A DNA stretch of 64,000 bases, taken from assembly GCA_050330855.1 (NCBI GenBank), contig JBHJNL010000057.1, forward strand, positions 8,164 through 72,163, written 5' to 3'. The DNA comes from RCC1774 sp050330855. Its GTDB lineage: Bacteria > Cyanobacteriota > Cyanobacteriia > Thermosynechococcales > Thermosynechococcaceae. Position 1 is the stretch's first letter. The number at the start of each line of letters is the position of its first letter. A program made the translations under genes and the position numbers. Of this stretch, positions 26,984-34,359 are shown piece after piece. A model generated the notes under the pieces. The model was given only the letters and a program-made list of their open reading frames with translations. It did not search any database and was not told where the DNA came from.

Positions 26984-27940
26984 CTACGGCTTACGGGCGA
27001 GGATCGTGCGATGGCGAGGATCACTAGCCACCGTTGCCAGATGCTCAAAGCCAACCTCTTGCAGCGCAGCTTCCACATCAAAGGTGTAGTAGTCATCACT
27101 CCAGGGTTCTGTGCTTTTCATGAGCGTAAATAGAGCCGGAGGCAGATTTTGAATCACGTCAGACTTGGGATTATTATCGACAATAGCAATGCATCCCCTC
27201 GGCCTGAGAATGCGAAGCACCTCTACAAAAATTTCTCGCGTTGCCGCACGGGGCAGCTCATGAATCACGAACTGAAGCGTTACCAAATCAAAGGATTGCT
27301 CTGCGAAGCCAGTTTCTTCCGCCTTCGCATGTTTCCATTGAGAAATTTCGCCCTGCGAATCACGTAGCTTCGCCACGCTGAGCATATAGGGAGACAAATC
27401 TAATCCAATTGTCTCCACAGTCTCTTGAGCTTGCTGATAAAAACGATGAAGAGGTAACGTCGATAGACCCACTGAACATCCTATATCGAGAATGCTCTGG
27501 ACTGCCTTGGGGCCATACTCTGCAAGCACCTGATGAAAACTAGATCGCAATCGGTCTTGGGCGACTTGCCAGGTGAGTTCATCCTGCGGCCAGACTCGAA
27601 GGGCCATAGAGTATGTGGCTGATTCCGCTTCAAAGGCGGCAGGCCAGCATAGATTACCTTCGGCATAGGCATGGAAAGGGACTTGGTAATAGTCAGGGTA
27701 GGTAACGGGTTGCTGAACCTGATCAAGCAGAGATTGAACGCCCGATGCCTCTAGCGCTTGATAGCTTTTACGCCAAGGAATACCGTGCGTCTCAGCCGTC
27801 TTAATCAGCACCCGGCGAGCCTGCTGCTTCATGACGGCATAGATGGGTTTGGTCTGAATAAGAAGGTTGACAAATTTTGAAAGCCAATCTTCGCCAGCCC
27901 AATCTGGCTTCACTTTATTGGTTGTTGGCGTGTCTAGCAT
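26984..27940 (-). CDS. Class I SAM-dependent methyltransferase
   Basis: The 318-residue protein has an N-terminal helical region (~1-130) and a Rossmann methyltransferase domain. Motif I is SILDIGCSVGLSTLPL near residue 155, motif II is VETIGLDLSPYMLSVAK, and the post-motif segment FDLVTLQFVIHELPRAATREIFVEVLRILRPRGCIAIVDNNP is classical. Small-molecule (ubiE/quinone-type) rather than nucleic-acid methylation fits the domain type, but the substrate is unknown. It is a stand-alone gene flanked upstream by a ~590 bp non-coding region with a foldback element. Confidence 0.88.
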   Translation of the reverse strand: MLDTPTTNKVKPDWAGEDWLSKFVNLLIQTKPIYAVMKQQARRVLIKTAETHGIPWRKSYQALEASGVQSLLDQVQQPVTYPDYYQVPFHAYAEGNLCWPAAFEAESATYSMALRVWPQDELTWQVAQDRLRSSFHQVLAEYGPKAVQSILDIGCSVGLSTLPLHRFYQQAQETVETIGLDLSPYMLSVAKLRDSQGEISQWKHAKAEETGFAEQSFDLVTLQFVIHELPRAATREIFVEVLRILRPRGCIAIVDNNPKSDVIQNLPPALFTLMKSTEPWSDDYYTFDVEAALQEVGFEHLATVASDPRHRTILARKP

Positions 27941-28019
27941 ACGCTCAAGTCAGCTCTGAAATTACAGCAAAACTGTTCTCTATCTTAATCGGTTTTGAGT
28001 CTGCCCCCACCCATAGAGA

Positions 28020-28373
28020 CTGATCACGGGTGTACGAAAAAAGCGCGGGACGCTTGCACTAAAGTGCCAAAGCCGTTGCACGGCCCCCGGCCCCCAACAC
28101 TTTGGGGGGAGAGTCTTGACACGTTTCAGTCATGGGCGCAACGAGCAAACAGGGACGTTCACAATCCAACCATTGTCACTGGTATCTCAGTGACAATGGA
28201 GCCTGTACTCCGGTGAGTTTTGACTAGGGTGCGTGTCCAAGCAGCAAAACATAAAAGCGTTCTCCCCCCAATTTTGGGGGGCTGGGGGGGGCCAACGCAG
28301 AAGCGTTTGCAGATTTATGCAAGCGAACCATTTACTGGAGGGCGCACTTTTTTTCGTTCACCCGACTGATTAC
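28020..28373. mobile_element. Imperfect long inverted-repeat (foldback/MITE-like) element
   Basis: The two halves are imperfect inverted copies centred near 28185. The left end CGGGTGTACGAAAAAA at 28027 mirrors the right end TTTTTTTCGTTCACCCG ending at 28364. C/G-rich blocks at 28083-28110 and 28262-28294 also mirror each other (CCCCCAA..TTGGGGGG). The centre is a perfect 12-bp hairpin (CCATTGTCACTG / CAGTGACAATGG, 28170-28199). No ORF is present. AGACT occurs on both sides (28017-28021 and 28374-28378) and could be a target duplication, though five bases can match by chance. I infer a non-autonomous mobile element or large foldback repeat. Confidence 0.6.
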
Positions 28374-28438
28374 AGACTTTGGCCCTGATCAGCCCTAAAT
28401 CTTGCACAACAGCACCCCCTCAAGACCTCAGCGTAATA

Positions 28439-28494
28439 TCAACACAAATTTGTGTTGACAGAGTACTTTCGTACTGATAAAGTACGCATGTACT
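28439..28494 (+). promoter_or_regulatory. Promoter with two LexA-type boxes and a 20-bp palindrome
   Basis: Positions 28439-28458 are the perfect palindrome TCAACACAAATTTGTGTTGA, whose right arm contains a consensus -35 TTGACA (28455-28460). Two copies of AGTAC-N4-GTACT follow at 28462-28475 and 28481-28494, centred 19 bp apart. They fit the published cyanobacterial LexA box RGTACNNNDGTWCB (the first on its reverse strand). A -10-like TAAAGT at 28478-28483 lies 17 bp from the -35, so both boxes occlude the core promoter. The gene at 28534 follows. Confidence 0.72.
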
Positions 28495-28533
28495 AATTTT
28501 TAGCCAAAGATTCAACATGACGGAGACATAATC

Positions 28534-28965
28534 ATGCAGGCCAGTATTGCACAGCAACAAACCCCTCAAGACTATGTATGTGCCAAGATCAATCACGTCT
28601 ATCACCGCAACCGACAATTGCACCTCGCCAAGCGGCAGCAGGTTGCGCTGCGACATCGGCGGCGACTGGTTCGAGCAAGGGCACTATTTCGTCAAGCATT
28701 AGATAAAGCACTGCCGTCCAAAACACAGAGCGGCTTAGGTATCGTCATTAGCCTTGACGATCGCTACTTGGCAAGACCTGGATTTGTCGCCCACTTTGAA
28801 TTTGAAGGGAAGCGCTGGCTCTTGGCCTGTCAGCGTCAATCTTGGCAATGCGAATGGTTTTTTAAGCATGAAGACCAGATCTCTGTGACGCGATGCAGCA
28901 GTCAAGATCTTGAGGTTGAGCTGTGCTATGCATTGGGGCAGTTCCGTCACAGTCAGGCGGCCTAG
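28534..28965 (+). CDS. Uncharacterised basic protein under a LexA-type promoter
   Basis: I do not recognise this 143-residue protein. Residues ~20-60 are highly basic and helical (HRNRQLHLAKRQQVALRHRRRLVRARALFRQAL). The C-terminal half is a compact alpha/beta-looking domain (VAHFEFEGKRWLLACQRQSWQCEWFFKHEDQI). It has no signal peptide or membrane segment. The ATG at 28534 has a GGAG ribosome-binding site 8 bp upstream. The promoter carries two LexA-type boxes, implying control by LexA. The DUF427 gene starts 62 bp downstream and may be co-transcribed. The basic region suggests nucleic-acid binding, which is inference. Confidence 0.75.
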   Translation: MQASIAQQQTPQDYVCAKINHVYHRNRQLHLAKRQQVALRHRRRLVRARALFRQALDKALPSKTQSGLGIVISLDDRYLARPGFVAHFEFEGKRWLLACQRQSWQCEWFFKHEDQISVTRCSSQDLEVELCYALGQFRHSQAA

Positions 28966-29026
28966 AGAATCTTTTGGCTTCTGTTTGTATCATTTAAGGG
29001 CGATGCTATTGAGGAAAGAGGAGCCT

Positions 29027-29521
29027 ATGCCCGCTGCCCGTATTGAACCCGGCCCAGGTCAAGAATCGGTTTGGGGCTATCCACGTCCGCCGCGCTTAGA
29101 AGCGTCTGACAAGCATATTCAGGTGAACTTTAATGGTGTGATCATTGCAGATACTCGCTGCGCCAAGCGGGTTTTAGAAACGAGTCATCCGCCGGTTTAC
29201 TATCTTCCGCTAGAAGATATGCAGCAGCAGTATCTGCAGCAGACGAGTCGCTCGACTTTTTGTGAATGGAAGGGATCGGCGTCTTATTACACGATTGCGG
29301 TGGGCGATCGCACGGCTGAAAATGCTGCCTGGTTTTATCCCAATCCCACAGAAACCTTTGCAGATATTCAAAACTATGTGGCGGTCTATCCCAGCCGCAT
29401 GGATGTTTGCTATGTCGATGGTGAAATAGTTCAGTCTCAACCTGGAGACTTCTATGGTGGCTGGATTACCCAAGATATTGTGGGTCCATTTAAGGGCGGG
29501 ATGGGGACTTGGGGGTGGTAG
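29027..29521 (+). CDS. DUF427 domain-containing protein
   Basis: The 164-residue product has the small beta-rich DUF427 fold: HIQVNFNGVIIADTRCAKRVLETSHPPVYYLPLEDM, STFCEWKGSASYYTIAVGDRTAENAAWFYPNPT and VAVYPSRMDVCYVDGEIVQ. I start it at the ATG at 29027 (MPAARIEPGPG), which follows GAAAGAGGAG. The longer frame from 28910 overlaps the upstream gene. The family is widespread, with unknown biochemical function. It may share the LexA-type promoter of the preceding gene. Confidence 0.9.
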   Translation: MPAARIEPGPGQESVWGYPRPPRLEASDKHIQVNFNGVIIADTRCAKRVLETSHPPVYYLPLEDMQQQYLQQTSRSTFCEWKGSASYYTIAVGDRTAENAAWFYPNPTETFADIQNYVAVYPSRMDVCYVDGEIVQSQPGDFYGGWITQDIVGPFKGGMGTWGW

Positions 29522-29548
29522 TCCGGTGGACCCGTTAGTCTGATGATT

Positions 29549-30319
29549 CTATTCAGCGTCAGGCAGATGGTTGGGGTCGATGCCTTGCGATCGCAAAAAT
29601 GCTTCTAGCCGTTCCTGTTGTTGTTCCGCTTGTTCTGCTCGTTGCTGAGCTTTCTCTGTTTGTTTCTGAGCTTGTTCTGCTCGTTGCTGAGCTTGCTGAG
29701 CCTGCTGTTCAGCCTGTTCCTCTGGTAGTGGAATCAGTTGCCCCTCCGCCGTAAACAATCGCAATTGTTCTGCATGGATACCCAGATAAAGCCCCAATTG
29801 CCCACTCCATAGCCGCCCGTCGGTAGCAGGAATAGTCTCATATTTGCCATCTACTAGATGAAATCCGGCAAACTCCATCGTCTGCGGATGAAACCAGAAG
29901 TAATCAGGCACGCGCCATACGTCTTGGTAGAGATCTTTCTTTTTACCTTTATCCACCGCTGCTGTGGAGCTAGAGAGCAACTCAATGACAATGTTGGGGT
30001 ATTTGCCGCCTTCTTCCCAGATCGCCCAACTACGACGCTTCCTCTTTTCGGCTCCTAGCACGACGAAAATATCTGGCCCGACAAAATCTCGTTTCTTGAG
30101 CTGTTGCTCGTTGTAGTACACCGTCAGGTTACCAGAGATATAGAAGTCTGAGCGATCTTGCCACCAGAATTCTAGCAATCGAATCAGCAAATCAATTTGG
30201 CAACGGTGAAAATCAGTTTCCAATTGCGGCTCGTCACTGTATAGATTGGTGGGCAACTTTAGCTCGTCAGGAATATCTTCGCTGACGGATGGATGAGGAT
30301 TGGCATCCAGACGAACCAT
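29549..30319 (-). CDS. Uma2-family (DUF820) putative endonuclease with C-terminal coiled coil
   Basis: This 256-residue protein has the Uma2/DUF820 restriction-endonuclease-like core. It includes DIFVVLGAEKRKRRSWAIWEEGGKYPNIVIELLSSSTAAVDKGKKKDLYQDVWRVPDYFWFHP, with the usual acidic and lysine positions. After it, residues ~200-240 form a Gln/Ala/Glu repeat (AQQAQQRAEQAQKQTEKAQQRAEQ), probably a coiled coil encoded by tandem DNA repeats. Uma2 proteins are greatly expanded in cyanobacteria and most have no assigned role. Two more Uma2 loci lie within 4 kb. Confidence 0.85.
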   Translation of the reverse strand: MVRLDANPHPSVSEDIPDELKLPTNLYSDEPQLETDFHRCQIDLLIRLLEFWWQDRSDFYISGNLTVYYNEQQLKKRDFVGPDIFVVLGAEKRKRRSWAIWEEGGKYPNIVIELLSSSTAAVDKGKKKDLYQDVWRVPDYFWFHPQTMEFAGFHLVDGKYETIPATDGRLWSGQLGLYLGIHAEQLRLFTAEGQLIPLPEEQAEQQAQQAQQRAEQAQKQTEKAQQRAEQAEQQQERLEAFLRSQGIDPNHLPDAE

Positions 30320-30558
30320 TGCAGACGCTCCGGTAAAACTCTTTTAGTATAGACCAGGCTAAAGTGCTCTCCTGTCCTGAAGCGACGTCTATCGATGTCT
30401 GAACCCTCAAGGATATTTTTGAAATATCTACGCTAGTATCTGGTTTTGGTAAGGAAGTGTATGGTAACCCTTCAGGGGACAGTTAAAATTTTGAGTCATT
30501 TCGTTCTCCAAATTCGCTACAGTTTAAGCCATTAGAACAGTTCCACCGTTAGAAGGAT

Positions 30559-31146
30559 TTGAGCAACCTATTGAGAAAATTGGAGCTACATGCAGTGAAT
30601 AACGACCCAATAGTATGGATAGTTATGGGTATATCTGGATCGGGTAAAACGACTGTTGGTCGGCGCTTAGCCCAGAAGCTAGAGTGCGACTTTCTAGAAG
30701 GTGATAGACGGCACCCCCTCTCGAACATTCTCAAAATGATTTCGCAGCAGCCTCTACAAGAAGAAGATCGCCTTCCGTGGCTTTTGGAAATAGAGGCTGA
30801 CATTCAACAAGCAATAGATCGAAATCGGGAGACTGTAATAACTTGCTCTGCTCTCAAAGCATCCCACAGAAAACAACTCGTATCTTTGGGAAGCGTTCAA
30901 TTAGTATGGCTAGATGTATCTATCTTATTACTAAAGAAAAGACTGGGCGAAAGACGAAATCACTACATGAAACTCGAAATGCTTGATAGCCAAATAGCTA
31001 CATTTGAAGCAATTGGCCTAGAAGAAGATGTAATGACTATTGATGGCGCTTTTCCGATTGATGCTGTCATGAGTGAATTAATGACAAAAGCAGCTCAGAA
31101 ATTTCCAAGTATAAAAGAATCTTGGTGGGAGAGATGGACTCAGTGA
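30559..31146 (+). CDS. Gluconokinase (GntK family)
   Basis: The 195-residue frame encodes a P-loop kinase with GISGSGKTTVGRRLA, then FLEGDRRHPLSNILKM and LQEEDRLPWLLEIE, then CSALKASHRKQL. These are the ordered signatures of thermoresistant gluconokinase, which makes 6-phosphogluconate. The start is TTG at 30559 or, more likely, GTG at 30595 (V13), just before the kinase domain. The gene is noticeably richer in A/T than its neighbours and lacks the HIP1 octamer, so horizontal acquisition is possible. No gluconate transporter is nearby. Confidence 0.85.
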   Translation: MSNLLRKLELHAVNNDPIVWIVMGISGSGKTTVGRRLAQKLECDFLEGDRRHPLSNILKMISQQPLQEEDRLPWLLEIEADIQQAIDRNRETVITCSALKASHRKQLVSLGSVQLVWLDVSILLLKKRLGERRNHYMKLEMLDSQIATFEAIGLEEDVMTIDGAFPIDAVMSELMTKAAQKFPSIKESWWERWTQ

Positions 31147-31193
31147 AAACCTTACATGAGTAAACGGCAGAGCAACGGTAAAGGGTTAAAAAT

Positions 31194-32807
31194 TCACTGT
31201 CTATCCTCAAGATTAGTCGGTTCCACCACAATCACCGGAATCGAACTGGTCTCCAAGATAGATTGAGAGACAGAACCCACCACAAGTTTCTTGAATGCCT
31301 GATGCCCGCGTTTGCCGATCACAATATCGTCAACGCTATACTGCTGCGCCGCCTGCACGATCGCATCTGCCACCGGACCGTCTACCATCACAAACTGATG
31401 ACGAATATCTAGTAACAATCGTTGGCTAAGGCTTTGGAGAATTTTGCGCTCTTCTTCTTCATTAAGCTGTGCCACATGCAGCACAATCACCTCGCCATCG
31501 CTGCGGCGAGCTAAGTCCGCAACCTTGGTCAAAACCTGAGCGGCTAGGGACGAGGTATCAACCGCAGCCATCAGAAGAGGACGGGACTGAACGGCTACTT
31601 TAGTGGGATCCACCGGATCTTGTGACAGAAGTTTGGGGGCAAAGGTGGGGATGGCCCAAGCTCCGAAAGGGGCCGTGGTGAGGATGGAAAGGGCTGCGAT
31701 CGCCAAGATAATCTCTCCTCCCTCAACCCCCTGACTGAGTGGAACTGCCCCGATGGCTGCCTGCACCGTTGCCTTCGCAGAATTTCCAGGTAATAGAAAT
31801 AATCGCTCTCTCAGGGTCCAGTTACTGCCTAGAGTGGAGAGGTACCAGCCCATCGAACGTCCCACTATTAATCCCACCGCTAACAGCAACAATCCTGGCA
31901 ACAGCGTATTCTCTAGCGCTCGAATTTGAATGCTGGCTCCCATCAATACAAATAGAACAATTTCAGCAATACTCCAGAGGTTGTTGAATTCCAGTCGCAG
32001 ACGACGTGCTAACGGCGGATCTAACTCAATTAAGAAAAAGCCCAGGGCCATTGCGGCCAAATAACCTGAGAAGTAAGGGAACTGCTGTGCCATCAACACC
32101 ATCAGCAGCGCAACACTGGCGGTAATCAGTAAGTCATGAACTGCGGTCTGACTCCAATTTTGCCGCACCAAGAGCCTAATAAGTAGCCGAGCCGCTAAAT
32201 ATCCCAGCAGAATACCGAAGGTGATTTGTGCGATCGCCTGCACCGGAATCAACCAAACTGCTCCGACTCCGCTCCCTTGGGTTAGCATTGCCATCAGCAA
32301 ACTAAACACCAGCAATATCAGCACATCAGAGAGGGCGCTACCGGTCAAAATTGCATCAGGAATACCCTTAGCCACGCCATAGCCCAGACTCTTGAGCCGC
32401 AACATACCGGGCACAATCACGGCAGGGGATTCAGCCCCAACGATGCAGCCCAGCAGTAGGCCCGTGATCCAGTCAAACTGAAACAGCACCATCGCCAAGA
32501 TCATGACCACAATGGCTTCAGCGATGGCGGGTAGAAATCCGAGGCGGAGGGCGACGGTTCCCTGCTGCTGTAGCTTTTCACGATCTAGACCCAAGCCTGC
32601 CCGCATCAAGATCACCATCACAGCAACGGTGCGGAGATCGTCGGCACCGTCTAGAACGCTTGTATCAATTACGTTTCCTAGCTCTGGTCCGAGTCCAATA
32701 CCCACTAAGATCATGCCGATGAGCGGGGGCGCACCGATCCGCCGAGCCAGTTGCCCTCCGAAAAATCCTGCTAGCAAAATCCAGATAGCGCTGCCTAGCA
32801 TGAGCAT
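31194..32807 (-). CDS. CPA2 cation:proton antiporter with C-terminal universal stress protein domain
   Basis: The 537-residue protein has ~12 transmembrane helices in residues ~1-385, typical of CPA2 (Kef/GerN-like) exchangers: GAPPLIGMILVGIGLGPELG, GCIVGAESPAVIVPGML, and the FLPGNSAKATVQAAIGAVPLSQG segment (here LFLLPGNSAKATV). Residues ~400-535 form a USP domain with LLMAAVDTSS at its start and the nucleotide-binding pattern GKRGHQAFKKLVVGSVSQSIL near its end. Transport of Na+/K+ against H+ across the plasma or thylakoid membrane is expected. The USP domain probably senses ATP/AMP. Confidence 0.9.
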   Translation of the reverse strand: MLMLGSAIWILLAGFFGGQLARRIGAPPLIGMILVGIGLGPELGNVIDTSVLDGADDLRTVAVMVILMRAGLGLDREKLQQQGTVALRLGFLPAIAEAIVVMILAMVLFQFDWITGLLLGCIVGAESPAVIVPGMLRLKSLGYGVAKGIPDAILTGSALSDVLILLVFSLLMAMLTQGSGVGAVWLIPVQAIAQITFGILLGYLAARLLIRLLVRQNWSQTAVHDLLITASVALLMVLMAQQFPYFSGYLAAMALGFFLIELDPPLARRLRLEFNNLWSIAEIVLFVLMGASIQIRALENTLLPGLLLLAVGLIVGRSMGWYLSTLGSNWTLRERLFLLPGNSAKATVQAAIGAVPLSQGVEGGEIILAIAALSILTTAPFGAWAIPTFAPKLLSQDPVDPTKVAVQSRPLLMAAVDTSSLAAQVLTKVADLARRSDGEVIVLHVAQLNEEEERKILQSLSQRLLLDIRHQFVMVDGPVADAIVQAAQQYSVDDIVIGKRGHQAFKKLVVGSVSQSILETSSIPVIVVEPTNLEDRQ

Positions 32808-32858
32808 TGCTCTAATATCTCTATCTGCACGGCTCTAGGGTAGAGAGAAGATCCGCTC

Positions 32859-33434
32859 TCATGCCAAGATTGAACTCAAGTCCAGCGTGAATCCTGGCAG
32901 CACCTCTTCCCCCGACAGCCGAACCGGGGATTGTAGAATCTCGGTGTCTTGATCTAATCGATAGATTTCTACCTGTTGATCTTGAGGATTGATTAACCAA
33001 CCCAAACGCACGCCATTGGCTCGGTACTCCTCCATTTTTGCCTGGAGGGTGGTGAGATTGTCCGTGGCAGACCGTAATTCCATGACAAAATCAGGGGCCA
33101 AGGGCAGAAATTTTGCTGGGTCAGGATTGAGCGTTTCTAGTCTTTCCTGTTTCACCCAAGCTGCATCAGGAGAGCGATCTGCGCCATTGGGTAGTGTAAA
33201 ACCCGTGGAGGAATCAAAGCCGACGCCGAGTTTATTTTTTTCGACCCAATTCCATAGCTGACCAGAAAGACTGAAGTTCCGTTTACCCGTTTCCCATCCG
33301 GTGGGTGGCATGATGATTAATGCTCCTGCAGCCGTGCGCTCGAATTTGATATCTCGGTTGATTTGACAGAGCTGATAGAACTGTTCATCACTTAAATCAA
33401 CGATAGGGTCTAGGGTAAGGGTGAGGGTGGTCAT
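32859..33434 (-). CDS. Uma2-family (DUF820) putative endonuclease
   Basis: The 191-residue protein follows the complete Uma2 pattern: DEQFYQLCQINRDIKFERTAAGALIIMPPTG near the N-terminus, STGFTLPNGADRSPDAAWVKQERLE, FLPLAPDFVMELRSATDNLTTLQAKMEEYRANGVRLGWLINPQDQQVEIYR. The Asp of SPDAAW, Glu of MELRS and Lys of AKMEEY occupy the PD-(D/E)XK-like positions. It appears intact. Its function is unassigned, as for most Uma2 proteins. Confidence 0.9.
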   Translation of the reverse strand: MTTLTLTLDPIVDLSDEQFYQLCQINRDIKFERTAAGALIIMPPTGWETGKRNFSLSGQLWNWVEKNKLGVGFDSSTGFTLPNGADRSPDAAWVKQERLETLNPDPAKFLPLAPDFVMELRSATDNLTTLQAKMEEYRANGVRLGWLINPQDQQVEIYRLDQDTEILQSPVRLSGEEVLPGFTLDLSSILA

Positions 33435-33678
33435 CAGATCCTCGATTGCGGGCTTTTCGCTTTCTAGTGGGCAAAATATTTCTGTGTAGCCTGTGCCTCA
33501 GATTCTAGCTTGTTAGACTATCGCCGTCCTAGAGCGTTTTAATGAAGCGGCCCTACTGCTCGAACTTTTTGAAATTGAAACCCAGCCCGCATGAGCACAA
33601 CCACAATGGCGATCGCTCTGAGGCTGATGCAGAAATTCTGTCTTACACTGGGGGCATCTTCATCAAGCTAGGTCACTA

Positions 33679-34288
33679 ATGCTGATCACCTCTGATCTAG
33701 GGCAAAAACTCACGCTAGAAGACTATCTTGCCTACGATGACGGCACCGATACCCGATCCGAATTGGTGAACGGAGAATTGATTCCGATGGGGCCTAGGCA
33801 GCGGTCAGCATGGGGCCATCATCAAGTTCTTAGAGCGCCAATTTGATTCAGAAATTGAGCGCCTTCAGCAGGACTGGGTGGCGTTATCGCAGGGAAGCAA
33901 TGGCCTCCAGTCACCGCGAGGGGGGCGATGGGACACTTCACGTATTCCTGATGTGGTCATCATTGAAAAAGAGCAGTGGCGAGAGCTGCAGCAGCGAGAA
34001 GCCATCATTCGATTAAACGAACCGCCCCCGGTGCTTGTGGTCGAAGTCGTGAGCGAATCCACTCAGCACACAGACTACCGAGCCAAACGAGCTGAGTATA
34101 GTGTTCTAAATATCCCTGAGTACTGGATTGTCAATCCCCTGACTGAGACGGTGACAATCTTAACGCTGGCAGACGGATGGTATGAGGAACAGGTTTTTGT
34201 TGAGTCTGAAGTCATTCACTCTCAGACACTACCAACGCTGACCCTCACATCTGAGAGCATTCTACGAGACATACGCGGGGAATCATAA
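33679..34288 (+). pseudogene. Uma2-family gene broken by a single-base frameshift
   Basis: Two frames carry consecutive parts of one Uma2 protein. Frame 1 from the ATG at 33679 encodes LEDYLAYDDGTDTRSELVNGELIPMG. After the GGGG run at 33789-33792 the expected continuation (LGSGQHGAIIKFLERQFDSEI) moves to the other frame. It then runs through SRIPDVVIIEK, PPPVLVVEVVSESTQHTDYRAKRAEY and NIPEYWIVNP to the stop at 34288. Removing one G would restore the whole gene. Either it is a true pseudogene, a slipped homopolymer that can revert, or a sequencing error. Confidence 0.85.
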
Positions 34289-34359
34289 TGCCAACCCAGA
34301 TTCATGGTGCTGAATATCCTATCCAGAAAATATTTTGCGATGACTTTGTATTCTCAGCT

